Of a stretch of 35,462 nucleotides of DNA, positions 8,168 to 16,855 are shown piece by piece. Source of the DNA: Okeania sp. SIO1I7 (GTDB lineage Bacteria; Cyanobacteriota; Cyanobacteriia; Cyanobacteriales; Microcoleaceae). Position numbers and translations under genes: made by a program. The notes beneath the pieces were generated by a model that was given only the letters and a program-made list of their open reading frames with translations, made no database searches and was not told the DNA's origin. Each line of letters starts with the position of its first letter. Positions within the stretch are counted from its first letter, which is position 1. The stretch spans positions 1-35,462 of the forward strand of contig JAAHGF010000019.1 in the NCBI GenBank assembly GCA_010672585.1, written 5' to 3'.

Positions 8168-8692
8168 TTAATTTGTACTCTTAGTTTTTGTCAGTTTTTT
8201 TCTCCGCTCTATCCATCTTCTGGCAATAAATAAAATAGTTATACCTGTTATTCCGAGCATTCCGAATGGGGTGAGGTAGCTCCAATGACCCCACATTTTG
8301 TCTATGACGTGCCAGACTAAAAGGAACATTGCTAGATAAGTCAGTTCATGTAATTTCTTCCAATTTTTTTTCATTCTTTTGATACTCCAATCATTGGAAG
8401 TAATTGTTAGTAGTGTGAAAATAATGAAAGTTACGACTCCTTGTATATAGATCCAATAAGTTTGGATATCAAAAAAATCAAAGTTTCTCTTGCTCACTAG
8501 CAACATTCCATGACCAAAAGCAAATAGAAAAGCAATTACACCTATTTGACGACGATACTTCAGCAATAATTTAGGAAATTCTGTTTTTTTTGTGCTCGGA
8601 AACACTATTCTCAAAATGCTTGGTAGTAGGGTAATTATATAGCATACTAATGCTAATAAACCTAAGTAGTTAGCAACTGGTGCTGTATCCAC
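8168..8692 (-). CDS. Ferric-reductase-like transmembrane protein (MsrQ/YedZ-related)
   Basis: These proteins are heme b membrane subunits that pass electrons across the membrane. The 174-aa product has about five hydrophobic segments (residues about 8-30, 48-66, 78-97, 116-133 and 140-158). His61 (FAFGHGML), His115 (KKLHELTYL) and His128 (LLVWHVI) lie in the positions expected for heme ligation in the FRD domain, with His115 and His128 12 residues apart. No flavin or NADPH domain follows, so it needs a separate partner. The start is GTG with AAAGGAG eight bases upstream. No MsrP-like partner is nearby, so a role in methionine sulfoxide repair is only a possibility. Confidence 0.85.
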   Translation of the reverse strand: MDTAPVANYLGLLALVCYIITLLPSILRIVFPSTKKTEFPKLLLKYRRQIGVIAFLFAFGHGMLLVSKRNFDFFDIQTYWIYIQGVVTFIIFTLLTITSNDWSIKRMKKNWKKLHELTYLAMFLLVWHVIDKMWGHWSYLTPFGMLGITGITILFIARRWIERRKKLTKTKSTN

Positions 8693-9510
8693 AATAGTTT
8701 CTCCTTTAGTTACTAAATTTGATTTAAGTGATATTTTTTTCTCGGTTATATAGCGCTACGCGCAAGGCAAAATTCAACAGGCAATAGGCAAGAGGGGAGA
8801 GAATACAAAAGGGTTTCAGCTTCTATTCATTTCCTCACTTTAATGGGTAGCATTGTAGACAGGACTTACAGCAGTTATTTTTTTCTAGTGACAATAATCT
8901 TAATATAATTTTTTAGAAATAATAACTATAGAATTACTAGGCTAAATGATTACATCAAATCTAGGATATATTACTGAGAAAAATATTGAAAATTAGATTT
9001 TTTGGGGTTGTACATTATGGGACAATATTGCCCAAAATTTGTTTAGACTTTGGCTAAAAAAACCTAATATTAATATAATTCTAGCAATTGATTAATTCAA
9101 AATCCTTTCGGTCGAGAATCTCTAATTATTTGTCACTGTACAAAGCCGATTTTTTTTATGCTAGTTATTAATTGCTCAATTCAATCAGAAAAAGCAACTA
9201 TAGCAATTTCCAAGAGGTATTTCTGTACAAAGTTATTTTGTTGCACGGGAGTAGGGAGTAGGGAGTAGGGAGTAGGGAGTAGGGAGTAGAAAAGAAGAAA
9301 AACAACTGTACCTCAGTAACTTGATAAATGCTAGACTAACATTTTGAATAATTTGAAATTAATTACTCCCAATAAATAGATTCAAAATATCAAAGGTCTA
9401 TTCCGGATAATTAATTACGATAAATTGCAGATATTAAGTAACCTTGAAAATTGAGCCATAATACTTAGACGTTAAATTGATATTGTCACTAATAAATGTG
9501 ATGAAGCCTC

Positions 9511-9894
9511 ATCGTATTTATTGGTAATTATCAAATGTATGGGATGAAATTATAGTTATAGCAGTCGCCACAATAGTTAGGATATTGAGTAATCATGATG
9601 ATTCATAACATCAGCAAGATGTTCGTACTAATTGTCCAACACCAACCAGACCGTTGCTATATGTATTCAGAAGAATATTTCATACATTATTTACCTAAAA
9701 TTATCGTATTTATTGGTAATTATCAAATGTATGGGATGAAATTATAGTTATAGCAGTCGCCACAATAGTTAGAATATCGGGTAATTATGATGATTCATAA
9801 CACGAGCAAGATGCTCGTACTAATTGTCAAATACGAACCAGACCGTTGCTATATGTATTTAGAATAATATTTCATACATTATTTACCTAAAATT
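9511..9894. repeat. Tandem duplication, two ~192-bp units
   Basis: Units start at 9511 and 9703, both with ATCGTATTTATTGGTAATTA, and stay nearly identical to their ends in TTATTTACCTAAAATT. Each contains TATAGCAGTCGCCAC near the start and GTTGCTATA near the end, a short imperfect inverted repeat, and a central AGCAAGATG-centred hairpin. In the second unit that hairpin is perfect, ACGAGC / GCTCGT. The base changes between the units are concentrated around the hairpin. A third, split copy lies at 14183-14465. Confidence 0.85.
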
Positions 9895-9966
9895 ATCGGT
9901 ATTTTCATTGCTGTTGTGGGTTAACCTTTGAATTTAAGAGTAATTATATAGAAGTAGAAATATTTG

Positions 9967-10065
9967 TCAGTACATACTTTTCATAGTCTGGTGAGAAACT
10001 GCAAACATTACTACTTTTGTACTACTATCAGACCGCTTTTGGGGTCTACTATTAATTTGTGCCAT
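9967..10065 (-). CDS. Possible 32-aa small protein
   Basis: The minus-strand ATG at 10065 is preceded by TAGGAGTTAGAAA, a textbook Shine-Dalgarno sequence with seven bases of spacing, in a region without other genes. The peptide has two parts: a basic polar N-terminus (MAQINSRPQKRSDSSTK) and a short C-terminal part (VVMFAVSHQTMKSMY). I do not recognise it. The good ribosome site argues for translation; the length and isolation argue for caution. It could also be the start of a gene lost by deletion. Confidence 0.35.
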   Translation of the reverse strand: MAQINSRPQKRSDSSTKVVMFAVSHQTMKSMY

Positions 10066-10730
10066 TTTCTAACTCCTAATAATTTTTAGCTTAGAGTTTT
10101 TCTTGTTGTCTAAGATGATATATTTCTGAGCTTTCAAGGGTTATGCAAGTTGTGAAACGGGCAGTAAATAATTTTAATGAAAGCTATATTTACACAGCAT
10201 TGCTGATTCATCCGGAAAAATAATCTGGACTTTGTCATGTCCATCAATACCAAGCAACTATAGCTGTCCTAAATAGGTTTTGAACATCTAAATATCGAGG
10301 GTTACTTCTGTTAATATCTAGCTAATGTTCATATTCTAAGTAGAGCAGGCTAAAAAAAGACGTTGCATTTTTAATAAAAAAAACCCTAAAAGCACTGAAT
10401 ATAAACTTTTGAGCTAATTTACAACTTGATAAATAGCGCCCAAAATTTACCATGTTCTACTTATCTAGGATAACTATATATTGATCTATGTAGCAGTCGC
10501 ACTGCTTTTGTTTTCCACTTGACTAAATTTATCTTTGGAGAATATTCTATAATCATCTAATTATATCAGCTTGTAAATATCGGATTAAACTAATCACTGA
10601 AGTGGTATGAGATGAGTTGGAAAATTCTTTCTTCTGGTGCAATAAAATCAATAATTTGGTTATTTAAAATGTATTGAGCATAAAGTTATTGTGTAAGCAT
10701 TCAGCTATCAGCAGTCAGCTATCAGCAATT

Positions 10731-10859
10731 AGGGCGTGTCATCAATTAGCTCTAGGTGCCATGCAATGACTGAATTTCATGCCGTGAGTGCCTCGGCAGT
10801 CACAACCGCTCAAAACTTATCCGTGACAGGGGTCTGGGATTTAAATGATGACACGCCCT
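10731..10859. mobile_element. MITE-like element, AGGGCGTGTCATCA ends
   Basis: AGGGCGTGTCATCA at 10731-10744 is exactly complementary to TGATGACACGCCCT at 10846-10859, giving 14-bp perfect terminal inverted repeats on a 129-bp element without coding capacity. Ends of this type are known to me from IS5-family elements of cyanobacteria, and a transposase of that family begins at the left edge of the window. Whether that transposase recognises these ends is an inference. I could not define a target duplication with confidence. Confidence 0.7.
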
Positions 10860-11095
10860 AGAATGAATAATTATTTCTAAGGTTTTGTCCTGAGACCCAT
10901 GGCAGTAACTTTTTATTCTTTTTCAATTTAAAAGGTTGCTTTGACGCGGGCCTAAAATTAATAGCTGAAGTCCGCAGTTCCGACCTAGGAGGCTAGCTAA
11001 TAGCTGACGGCTGTTTGCGCAGCATTCGGTAGGAAATGTTTACGTTATTGTATAGTATTTGAAGAAAAACTACTTATTGTTAAATAGGCTCTAGA

Positions 11096-12016
11096 ATGAC
11101 AAAAACTTTTATTCATGTAGGTTTGCCTAAGACAGCAACAACTTTTTTACAGGATAAAATTTTTCCTAAACTCAGTAATATAACCTTAATTAGTAGGCCA
11201 TATACTCAACAAAGTAAGGCTTTTAATAAATTACAATATGCCGATGATTGTTATTATGACTCAGAAGAAATCAAAAAAGAAATAGGAAAAATAACGGCAT
11301 CAAAAAGACTTATTTCTGACGAGATATTGTGTGGGACTCAATTTACTATTAATAGAAGTCTAATCGTTAGAAGACTCAAAGAAGTATTTCCTCAAGCAGA
11401 AATTATCCTTTTTCTCAGAGGTCAGCAATCTTTGCTTGTGTCTAGCTATAATCAAAAAGTAAAAATGGGTTATACAGGAAAGATTGAAGAATTTATTAGG
11501 TATTCTAAAAAAGAATATACCTACGATGACTATCAATATGATTTATCCATCAATAAATTTAGATGGAATAAAAATACTCGATATTACAATTATCTATCTC
11601 CTAATATCAATTTAATTGATTTATGTTATTACGAATTAATCAAACTTTATCAAGAAAACTTTCCTAAAGTTCATGTTTTTCTATACGAAAAGTTTCGCGA
11701 AAATTGCCAAGATGTGATTGCTCAGTTAGAAAATATCCTAGAAGAAAAATTGGAGGGTTTTGACAGCAACATTTTATCTGATAGAGTCAATGAAAAATTG
11801 GATACTAATAAACTTCACAGAACAAGAGCGATTAATAAGATTAAATCGATTGTTAAGACCAAAAATAAGTATCTTTTGAATGGAGGAGGACTACTGTACA
11901 GATTAATAGTTAATGATACTCAAAAACCACTTGGTTATGAGCGGGAATATATTCAGAGAATAACAAAATATTTTTATGTTGAAAACAATCAAAAAATTGT
12001 TAGGGAATATCCATAA
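11096..12016 (+). CDS. Sulfotransferase-domain protein
   Basis: The family transfers sulfate from PAPS to hydroxyl or amino groups of sugars, lipids or peptides. The 306-aa product begins with the 5'-phosphosulfate loop GLPKTATTFLQ (residues 9-19). It has the 3'-phosphate motif region FLRGQQSLLVSSYNQ, with Arg108 and Ser116 in the R-x7-S arrangement. The last third (DVIAQLENILEEKL and later) follows the usual fold of the family. The substrate is unknown, and no polysaccharide or secondary-metabolite genes are adjacent. The frame stops at a TAA after REYP, but the same frame continues for 14 more codons (ISIQDYPEEYQLES) to a second TAA at about 12061. Those residues look like the normal C-terminal end, so a recent premature stop is possible. 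No strong ribosome site is seen. Confidence 0.85.
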   Translation: MTKTFIHVGLPKTATTFLQDKIFPKLSNITLISRPYTQQSKAFNKLQYADDCYYDSEEIKKEIGKITASKRLISDEILCGTQFTINRSLIVRRLKEVFPQAEIILFLRGQQSLLVSSYNQKVKMGYTGKIEEFIRYSKKEYTYDDYQYDLSINKFRWNKNTRYYNYLSPNINLIDLCYYELIKLYQENFPKVHVFLYEKFRENCQDVIAQLENILEEKLEGFDSNILSDRVNEKLDTNKLHRTRAINKIKSIVKTKNKYLLNGGGLLYRLIVNDTQKPLGYEREYIQRITKYFYVENNQKIVREYP

Positions 12017-12259
12017 ATATCTATTCAAGATTATCCAGAAGAATATCAGTTAGAATCATAATTATCAATGAGTCAATACAAAAATATTTTGTGAAGAAAG
12101 GTTATTTAAAAAGCGTTTCCTGACGGAATGCTCCGCAAACAGATACCATTACATAAGCACAAACTTTTAGGCTGATAACTGTTAACGTAGTTTCTCCACA
12201 GGAGGCTAGCTAATAGCTGATAGCTAGTTAAGCTTGAGGCGCTTCTCATCATAATTAAG

Positions 12260-12610
12260 TTAATACTTATATTGACAATCTTTGAGGTATTTTGCCGACA
12301 CATAACCTTCTATGGGAGTAATAATTCTTGTCCAATTTTCACCTTCACTACCATCAGTAACTCCAAGAGCAACTACTGTACCACTTTCCAAAGTACCAAT
12401 TATTTCTCCATCTGGTTTTTCTCGAACATTTAGAGGTGAATCAGTTAGATTTCCTACTGTACAATAACCAACAGGAGTTTGAGCCAATTGATATTTGGGA
12501 ATTGCTCTAATACTTGTTTCAGTAGTAATAGCTTGAGCAACTATTTTAAGTTCTAATAGACATAGAAAAGCACAAGCAGTAGTCGTTAGATATTTTTTCC
12601 AATTATTCAT
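12260..12610 (-). CDS. Exported protein with one bacterial SH3 domain
   Basis: Bacterial SH3 (SH3b) domains bind cell-wall or other peptides outside the cytoplasm. The 116-aa product has a signal peptide (basic start MNNWKKYL, hydrophobic TTACAFLCLLELKIVAQA) and a single SH3b domain from about residue 47. That domain contains the signatures PLNVREKPDGEIIGTLESG, ENWTRI and GYVSAKYLKDC. Cys49 and Cys112 flank the domain and could form a disulfide. No enzymatic domain is attached. It stands alone. The short frame at 12106-12303 overlaps its C-terminal end and is a shadow. Confidence 0.85.
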   Translation of the reverse strand: MNNWKKYLTTTACAFLCLLELKIVAQAITTETSIRAIPKYQLAQTPVGYCTVGNLTDSPLNVREKPDGEIIGTLESGTVVALGVTDGSEGENWTRIITPIEGYVSAKYLKDCQYKY

Positions 12611-12681
12611 TTTTAAATTCCCACAATACTATTTCCAACTTCTTTATTATTTCAAATTTAACCAGAGGTCATTGCTATATA

Positions 12682-12972
12682 AAAGCCCCCTAAATCCCCC
12701 AAAATTGGGGGACTTTTAGATGCAAATTGACTCTTATTCCCCCCAGAATTGGGGGACTTTAAAGCCCCCTAAATCCCCCAAAATTGGGGGACTTTTAGAT
12801 GCAAATTGACTCTTATTCCCCCCAGAATTGGGGGGCTAGGGGGGCAAAATTCAGTATTAAACAACTTTTCAGATATCCTCATTAAAGCCCCTTAAATCCC
12901 CCAAAATTGGCGGACTTTTACCAGCTAATGGATTCTTGTTCCCCCCAGAATTGGGGGGCTAGGGGGGCAAAA
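12682..12972. repeat. Three tandem units of a GC-hairpin repeat
   Basis: Units begin at 12682, 12761 and 12884 with AAAGCCCC(C/T)TAAATCCCC and are 79 to about 90 bp long. Each contains CCCCCAAAATTGGGGG (the third has one mismatch) and a second CCCCCC...GGGGGG pair, so each can form two strong hairpins. Related sequence is the body of the elements at 26617-26765 and 32552-32705. The array ends six bases before the thiO stop and could help end thiO transcription, though there is no clean T-run. Confidence 0.8.
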
Positions 12973-12978
12973 TAATTA

Positions 12979-14070
12979 TCAATTATCAACAAACCTAGAA
13001 TAATTAAAAGCATCTAATAACAGATCGGATTTATTATCCCAAATCAAATCAGCTATTAACATTGCTGTTACAGGTGTTAATAAAATTCCATTCCGATAAT
13101 GCCCAGTAGCAATGGTCAAATTATCATAATTACTTGTTCCTAATATTGGCATTTCATCAGGAGTATCAGGACGAAAACCCCACCAAAATTCTAATATTTT
13201 GTAATCTTTTAAAATTGGATATAACCGAATTGCATTTCCAAGTAGTATTGAAATTCCTGCTGCTGTATTTCCCTCTGTAAATCCAACTTTTTCATTTGTT
13301 GCACCGATAACTATTCTTCCATCTTGGCGCGGCACAATATAACTTTCTGTACCAAATAAAACTTGCTGTAAAGGTAGATTTTCTCTAGCTATATCTGAAG
13401 GAATTTTTAACGACAACATTTGCCCCTTTCTCGGAAATACAGGAATTGGTAATAACTCCTGAGACCATGCACCTGTCGCTAATACATAATGTTCTGCTTG
13501 TAACTCACCTATTGATGTTTTGATGCTTTGAATTTTACCTTTTTGACGAATTATTTCTATCACAACTCCTTCAATAATATCTATTTTTAATTCTTTAGCT
13601 GCTGCAATAGTTGAATTGTACAAATAACGATTATCTACTTGCCCATCTTCAGGGTAAGACCAACCACCAATTACCTCTAGACTTAATCCTGGTTGATATT
13701 GATGAATTTCTGCTTGATTTAACCATTGATAATTTAGGTGTTGTAAACTATAACTTTCTCTGTCTTTTTCTGCATAAACTGGGGCTAAAATTCCACAAGG
13801 CCAATAGCCAGTTTCTATACCACTAATTGATTCTATTTTGTTTATCCATTCTGGATATAATGCCCTACTTTTTAAACATAAATCTAACATTTCACCAGGG
13901 GGAATAGCTTCTGCTTGAGGAGCTAACATTCCAGCAGCAGCATTTGTCGCTGTTTGCTGAAAATCACGGCTAATAACTGTTACTTTAGCTCCTCGTAATG
14001 TTAGTTCTATTGCTATTGATAGACCAATAATGCCGCCACCAATTATTAGGATATTGCTTGATTGATTCAT
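12979..14070 (-). CDS. thiO: Glycine oxidase ThiO
   Basis: ThiO oxidises glycine to iminoglycine (dehydroglycine) for building the thiazole ring of thiamine. The 363-aa FAD protein has the dinucleotide-binding motif IIGGGIIGLSIAIEL at residues 9-23, AAAGMLAPQAE (about 45-55), FPRKGQML, and the C-terminal GHYRNGILLTPVTA, which is characteristic of ThiO within the DAO family. In many cyanobacteria ThiO is fused to ThiG; here it is a separate protein and no other thi gene is in view. A hairpin array lies directly downstream. There is no clear ribosome site before the ATG. D-amino acid oxidase is the main alternative, but the C-terminal motif favours ThiO. Confidence 0.88.
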   Translation of the reverse strand: MNQSSNILIIGGGIIGLSIAIELTLRGAKVTVISRDFQQTATNAAAGMLAPQAEAIPPGEMLDLCLKSRALYPEWINKIESISGIETGYWPCGILAPVYAEKDRESYSLQHLNYQWLNQAEIHQYQPGLSLEVIGGWSYPEDGQVDNRYLYNSTIAAAKELKIDIIEGVVIEIIRQKGKIQSIKTSIGELQAEHYVLATGAWSQELLPIPVFPRKGQMLSLKIPSDIARENLPLQQVLFGTESYIVPRQDGRIVIGATNEKVGFTEGNTAAGISILLGNAIRLYPILKDYKILEFWWGFRPDTPDEMPILGTSNYDNLTIATGHYRNGILLTPVTAMLIADLIWDNKSDLLLDAFNYSRFVDN

Positions 14071-14608
14071 TTTCTAAATAAGGAGTAGTGAAGAAGGATG
14101 CTATAAGATTTTTTTATATGGATTTATGGATGATTATTGGCAACACTTTTTGAGTTTTATACTTTGGTTTTATTCAAAGACATAACAGTCGCCACTATAG
14201 TTAGGAAATCGGATAATTATGATGATTTATCAAAATAATATGGGTCTAAAACCCCGCCTTTTAAGGCCAAATATTTTTGGAGAGTTGCTCAAATCCCCGT
14301 TACAAAAATCACTTCTGTACAGGCGTTAACGATAGTTATGCGCAAGCTTTCGGCCGTTTGCTGACTCATAGCTGATGAATGGCACCCCTACTGACTTCTG
14401 ACTTCCTTAAGACGCGAGCAAGATGCTCTAATTATCAAACATCAACCTGGCGGTTGCTATAAATAATATTTTTTCTATGTTTTTATTCTCTGAGAATAAT
14501 CCCAAATCATTTGTAAAAAACCAAAAAATAGCTCAAAAGTATGAAACTTTTATCCCTAGTCTGTCCGTTTTTGGCAGATATTTTTAGTAATTTTTTTCAA
14601 GCTTTATT
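14071..14608. other. Gene-free stretch holding a split, nested repeat
   Basis: Bases 14183-14234 match the left half of the repeat seen at 9511-9894 (TAACAGTCGCCAC, then AATTATGATGATT). Bases 14411-14465 match its right half (GAGCAAGATGCTC, then GGTTGCTATA). The intervening 175 bases interrupt it. Their first part, 14236-14320, is an inverted copy of the repeat found at 5051-5237 and 31841-31937. No gene was found. The remainder up to the ferredoxin stop is AT-rich and featureless. Confidence 0.75.
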
Positions 14609-14947
14609 CTATCTTTCAGGAGTCCAAACAATTTCGGAACCTTGCCCCCAGAAACCATTATATTTAGTTACTTTGATATCTCCTAAAACTTGTACTTGAC
14701 AAGATAAACGTTTAGAAGAATTAGGGGAATGAGGAGGTACAGAAAGTCTGGCTTTTTCTCGCCATTGAAGTGGAGAAACTTCTCCTTCTATTTCCACTGC
14801 ACAAGTGCCACAAGTACCAATACTACGACAGTTAATAATTGAAGCATTGCCGTTATAGACATCAACACCATTTTTCAGTAAAACCTGACGCAGATTTGCA
14901 CCATACTCGCAAGTTATAGTTTTACCTTGAGCCTGAATCTTAACCAT
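14609..14947 (-). CDS. [2Fe-2S] ferredoxin-like protein
   Basis: This is a small electron carrier of the ferredoxin fold. In the 112-aa product the cluster ligands are Cys40, Cys46, Cys49 and Cys83, in the segments NCRSIGTCGTC and RLSCQVQ. The spacing C-x5-C-x2-C is the adrenodoxin type; plant-type photosynthetic ferredoxins have C-x4-C-x2-C. It is therefore unlikely to be the main PetF ferredoxin and more likely an accessory carrier. The C-terminal extension KYNGFWGQGSEIVW is aromatic and not acidic. It is a single gene without a recognisable redox partner nearby. No ribosome site is obvious at the ATG. Confidence 0.9.
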   Translation of the reverse strand: MVKIQAQGKTITCEYGANLRQVLLKNGVDVYNGNASIINCRSIGTCGTCAVEIEGEVSPLQWREKARLSVPPHSPNSSKRLSCQVQVLGDIKVTKYNGFWGQGSEIVWTPER

Positions 14948-15100
14948 AACAAATTATTTCATAATCTTGACCTATATAGTTATCTATGTTAGCAGTTAAA
15001 AGTTAAAAGATAAAGTTAAAAATTAGTGAAAAAGTAGGATTAATTATAAAGTTTAAATTAAGTTGAATAATTCTCTGAATTTCTAACATCCCTACTAATA

Positions 15101-16711
15101 ATGAAAAAACTCTGGATTTACGATACAACCCTACGCGATGGTGCCCAACGAGAAGGACTATCCTTATCCCTAGAAGACAAACTACGCATCGCCCACCAAC
15201 TCGATAGCTTAGGGGTTCCTTTTATTGAAGGAGGTTGGCCAGGTGCAAATCCTAAAGACGTACAATTTTTCTGGCAACTAAAAGAACAACCCCTCACTCA
15301 AGCAGAAGTAGTAGCATTTTGTTCCACTCGCCGCCCCGGAAAACAGGCAGCGTCTGATACCACTCTGCAACCTATTTTATCTGCTGGTACGCGGTGGGTG
15401 ACAATTTTTGGCAAATCTTGGGACTTGCACGTTGTTGAGGGGTTGAAAACTACTCTGGAAGAGAATTTGGCAATGATTGCAGATACCATTTCCTATCTCC
15501 GCAGTCAAGGTCGTCAGGTTATCTATGATGCGGAACATTGGTTTGATGGTTACAAAAATAATCCCGATTATGCTTTGCAAACTTTAGCTGCTGCAACTAA
15601 TGCTGGTGCGGAATGGTTAGTTCTCTGTGATACCAATGGCGGTACTCTTCCCCACGAAGTTACTCAGATAGTAGTAGATGTTTCCCAAGCGTTGCCCACT
15701 GCAAAATTAGGCATTCACACTCATAATGATTCGGGTACTGCTGTTGCTAATGCTTTGTCTGCTGTCCGAGAAGGAGCGGAGATGGTACAAGGAACTATCA
15801 ACGGTTATGGGGAACGTTGCGGTAATGCGAACCTTTGTACTTTGATTCCTAATTTACAAATTAAGTTGGGTTATGATTGCATTCAAGCACAACAACTGGA
15901 AAAACTGACTCAAACCAGTCGCTTTATTAGTGAAATTGTTAATCTTGCTCCTGATGACCACGCGCCGTTTGTGGGTTTGTCTGCTTTTGCTCATAAGGGT
16001 GGTATTCATGTGTCGGCAGTGGAGCGCAACCCTCTGACTTATGAACATATTCAACCGCAACAGATAGGTAATAGTCGTCGCATTGTGATTTCTGACCAAG
16101 CGGGTTTAAGTAATGTGTTAGCAAAGGCAAAAAGTTTTGGTATCGAGCTAGACCGCCAAAACCCTGCTTGTCGGCAAATTCTGGATAAATTAAAGGAGTT
16201 AGAAAATGAGGGATATCAGTTTGAGGGAGCAGAAGCTAGTTTTGAGTTATTGATGCGAAAAGCTTTGAAGCAAAGACAGCATTTCTTTGAAATTAAGGGT
16301 TTTCAGGTACACTTGGATAAGGATGGTGAAGAATTTAGTAATTCTCTGGCGACGGTGAAGGTTACTGTTAATGGTCAGGATATTTTGGAAGCTGCTGAAG
16401 GAAATGGTCCGGTTTCTGCTTTGGATGCTGCTTTGCGGAAAGCTTTAGAAAATTTTTATCCAGCGATCGCTAATTTTTATTTGACTGATTATAAAGTGAG
16501 AATTTTGGATGGTAGAGCTGGTACTTCTGCTAAAACTAGGGTATTAATTGAGTCTAGTAATGGTCAGCAACGGTGGACGACTTTAGGGGTTTCTTTTAAT
16601 ATTTTGGATGCTTCTTATCAGGCGGTTGTTGAAAGTTTAGAGTATGGTTTGATGGCGGAAGACAGAAGAAGGCAGAAGGCAGAAGGCAGAAGGGAATCTT
16701 ACGTTGTCTGA
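15101..16711 (+). CDS. cimA: (R)-citramalate synthase CimA
   Basis: CimA condenses pyruvate and acetyl-CoA to citramalate, the entry to threonine-independent isoleucine synthesis. The 536-aa product has the normal layout. The HMGL-like catalytic domain carries YDTTLRDGAQREGLSLSLEDK (7-27), the metal-binding GIHTHNDSGTAVANA, GTINGYGERCGNANL and GLSAFAHKGGIHVSAV. A linker and the LeuA-type allosteric domain follow (about 395-520, VTVNGQDILEAAEGNGPVSALDAA), which senses isoleucine in known enzymes. The long double-domain form separates it from homocitrate synthase. The last 17 residues, EDRRRQKAEGRRESYVV, are encoded by a GGCAGAA minisatellite and are probably a repeat-derived extension. A GC hairpin follows at 16813. 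Confidence 0.93.
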   Translation: MKKLWIYDTTLRDGAQREGLSLSLEDKLRIAHQLDSLGVPFIEGGWPGANPKDVQFFWQLKEQPLTQAEVVAFCSTRRPGKQAASDTTLQPILSAGTRWVTIFGKSWDLHVVEGLKTTLEENLAMIADTISYLRSQGRQVIYDAEHWFDGYKNNPDYALQTLAAATNAGAEWLVLCDTNGGTLPHEVTQIVVDVSQALPTAKLGIHTHNDSGTAVANALSAVREGAEMVQGTINGYGERCGNANLCTLIPNLQIKLGYDCIQAQQLEKLTQTSRFISEIVNLAPDDHAPFVGLSAFAHKGGIHVSAVERNPLTYEHIQPQQIGNSRRIVISDQAGLSNVLAKAKSFGIELDRQNPACRQILDKLKELENEGYQFEGAEASFELLMRKALKQRQHFFEIKGFQVHLDKDGEEFSNSLATVKVTVNGQDILEAAEGNGPVSALDAALRKALENFYPAIANFYLTDYKVRILDGRAGTSAKTRVLIESSNGQQRWTTLGVSFNILDASYQAVVESLEYGLMAEDRRRQKAEGRRESYVV

Positions 16712-16812
16712 GTCTTACAGCACTTTTGAGGATAGTCAGGTGCAGTTGTAATATTATGTCCGGTTGAATACTTACACTTTGGAGTCAGGAAGGCAGAAGG
16801 CATCCCCCCTAA

Positions 16813-16831
16813 CCCCCCTTTGAAAGGGGGG
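16813..16831 (+). terminator. Possible terminator hairpin downstream of cimA
   Basis: CCCCCCTT at 16813-16820 pairs with AAGGGGGG at 16824-16831 around TGA. A run of T follows only about 18 bases later (around 16849), so this is not a textbook intrinsic terminator. Similar CCCCCCTTTCAAAGGGGGG sequence lies at about 18379-18397, past the 3' end of pstS, so it may simply be a dispersed repeat that serves this role at both places. Confidence 0.3.
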
Positions 16832-16855
16832 AGTTAGAAGGGAGAAAGTTTTTTT

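Larger units (their letters stand above)
8693..11095. other. 2.4-kb gene-poor stretch
   Basis: No ordinary gene was found in 2.4 kb. From left to right it holds a GGGAGTA minisatellite of six units (9247-9288), a 192-bp tandem duplication (9511-9894), a possible 32-aa gene on the minus strand (9967-10065) and an inverted-repeat element (10731-10859). Short TCAGCTATCAGC phrases occur around 10700 and 11000. The rest is AT-rich with no structure I can support. Confidence 0.7.
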
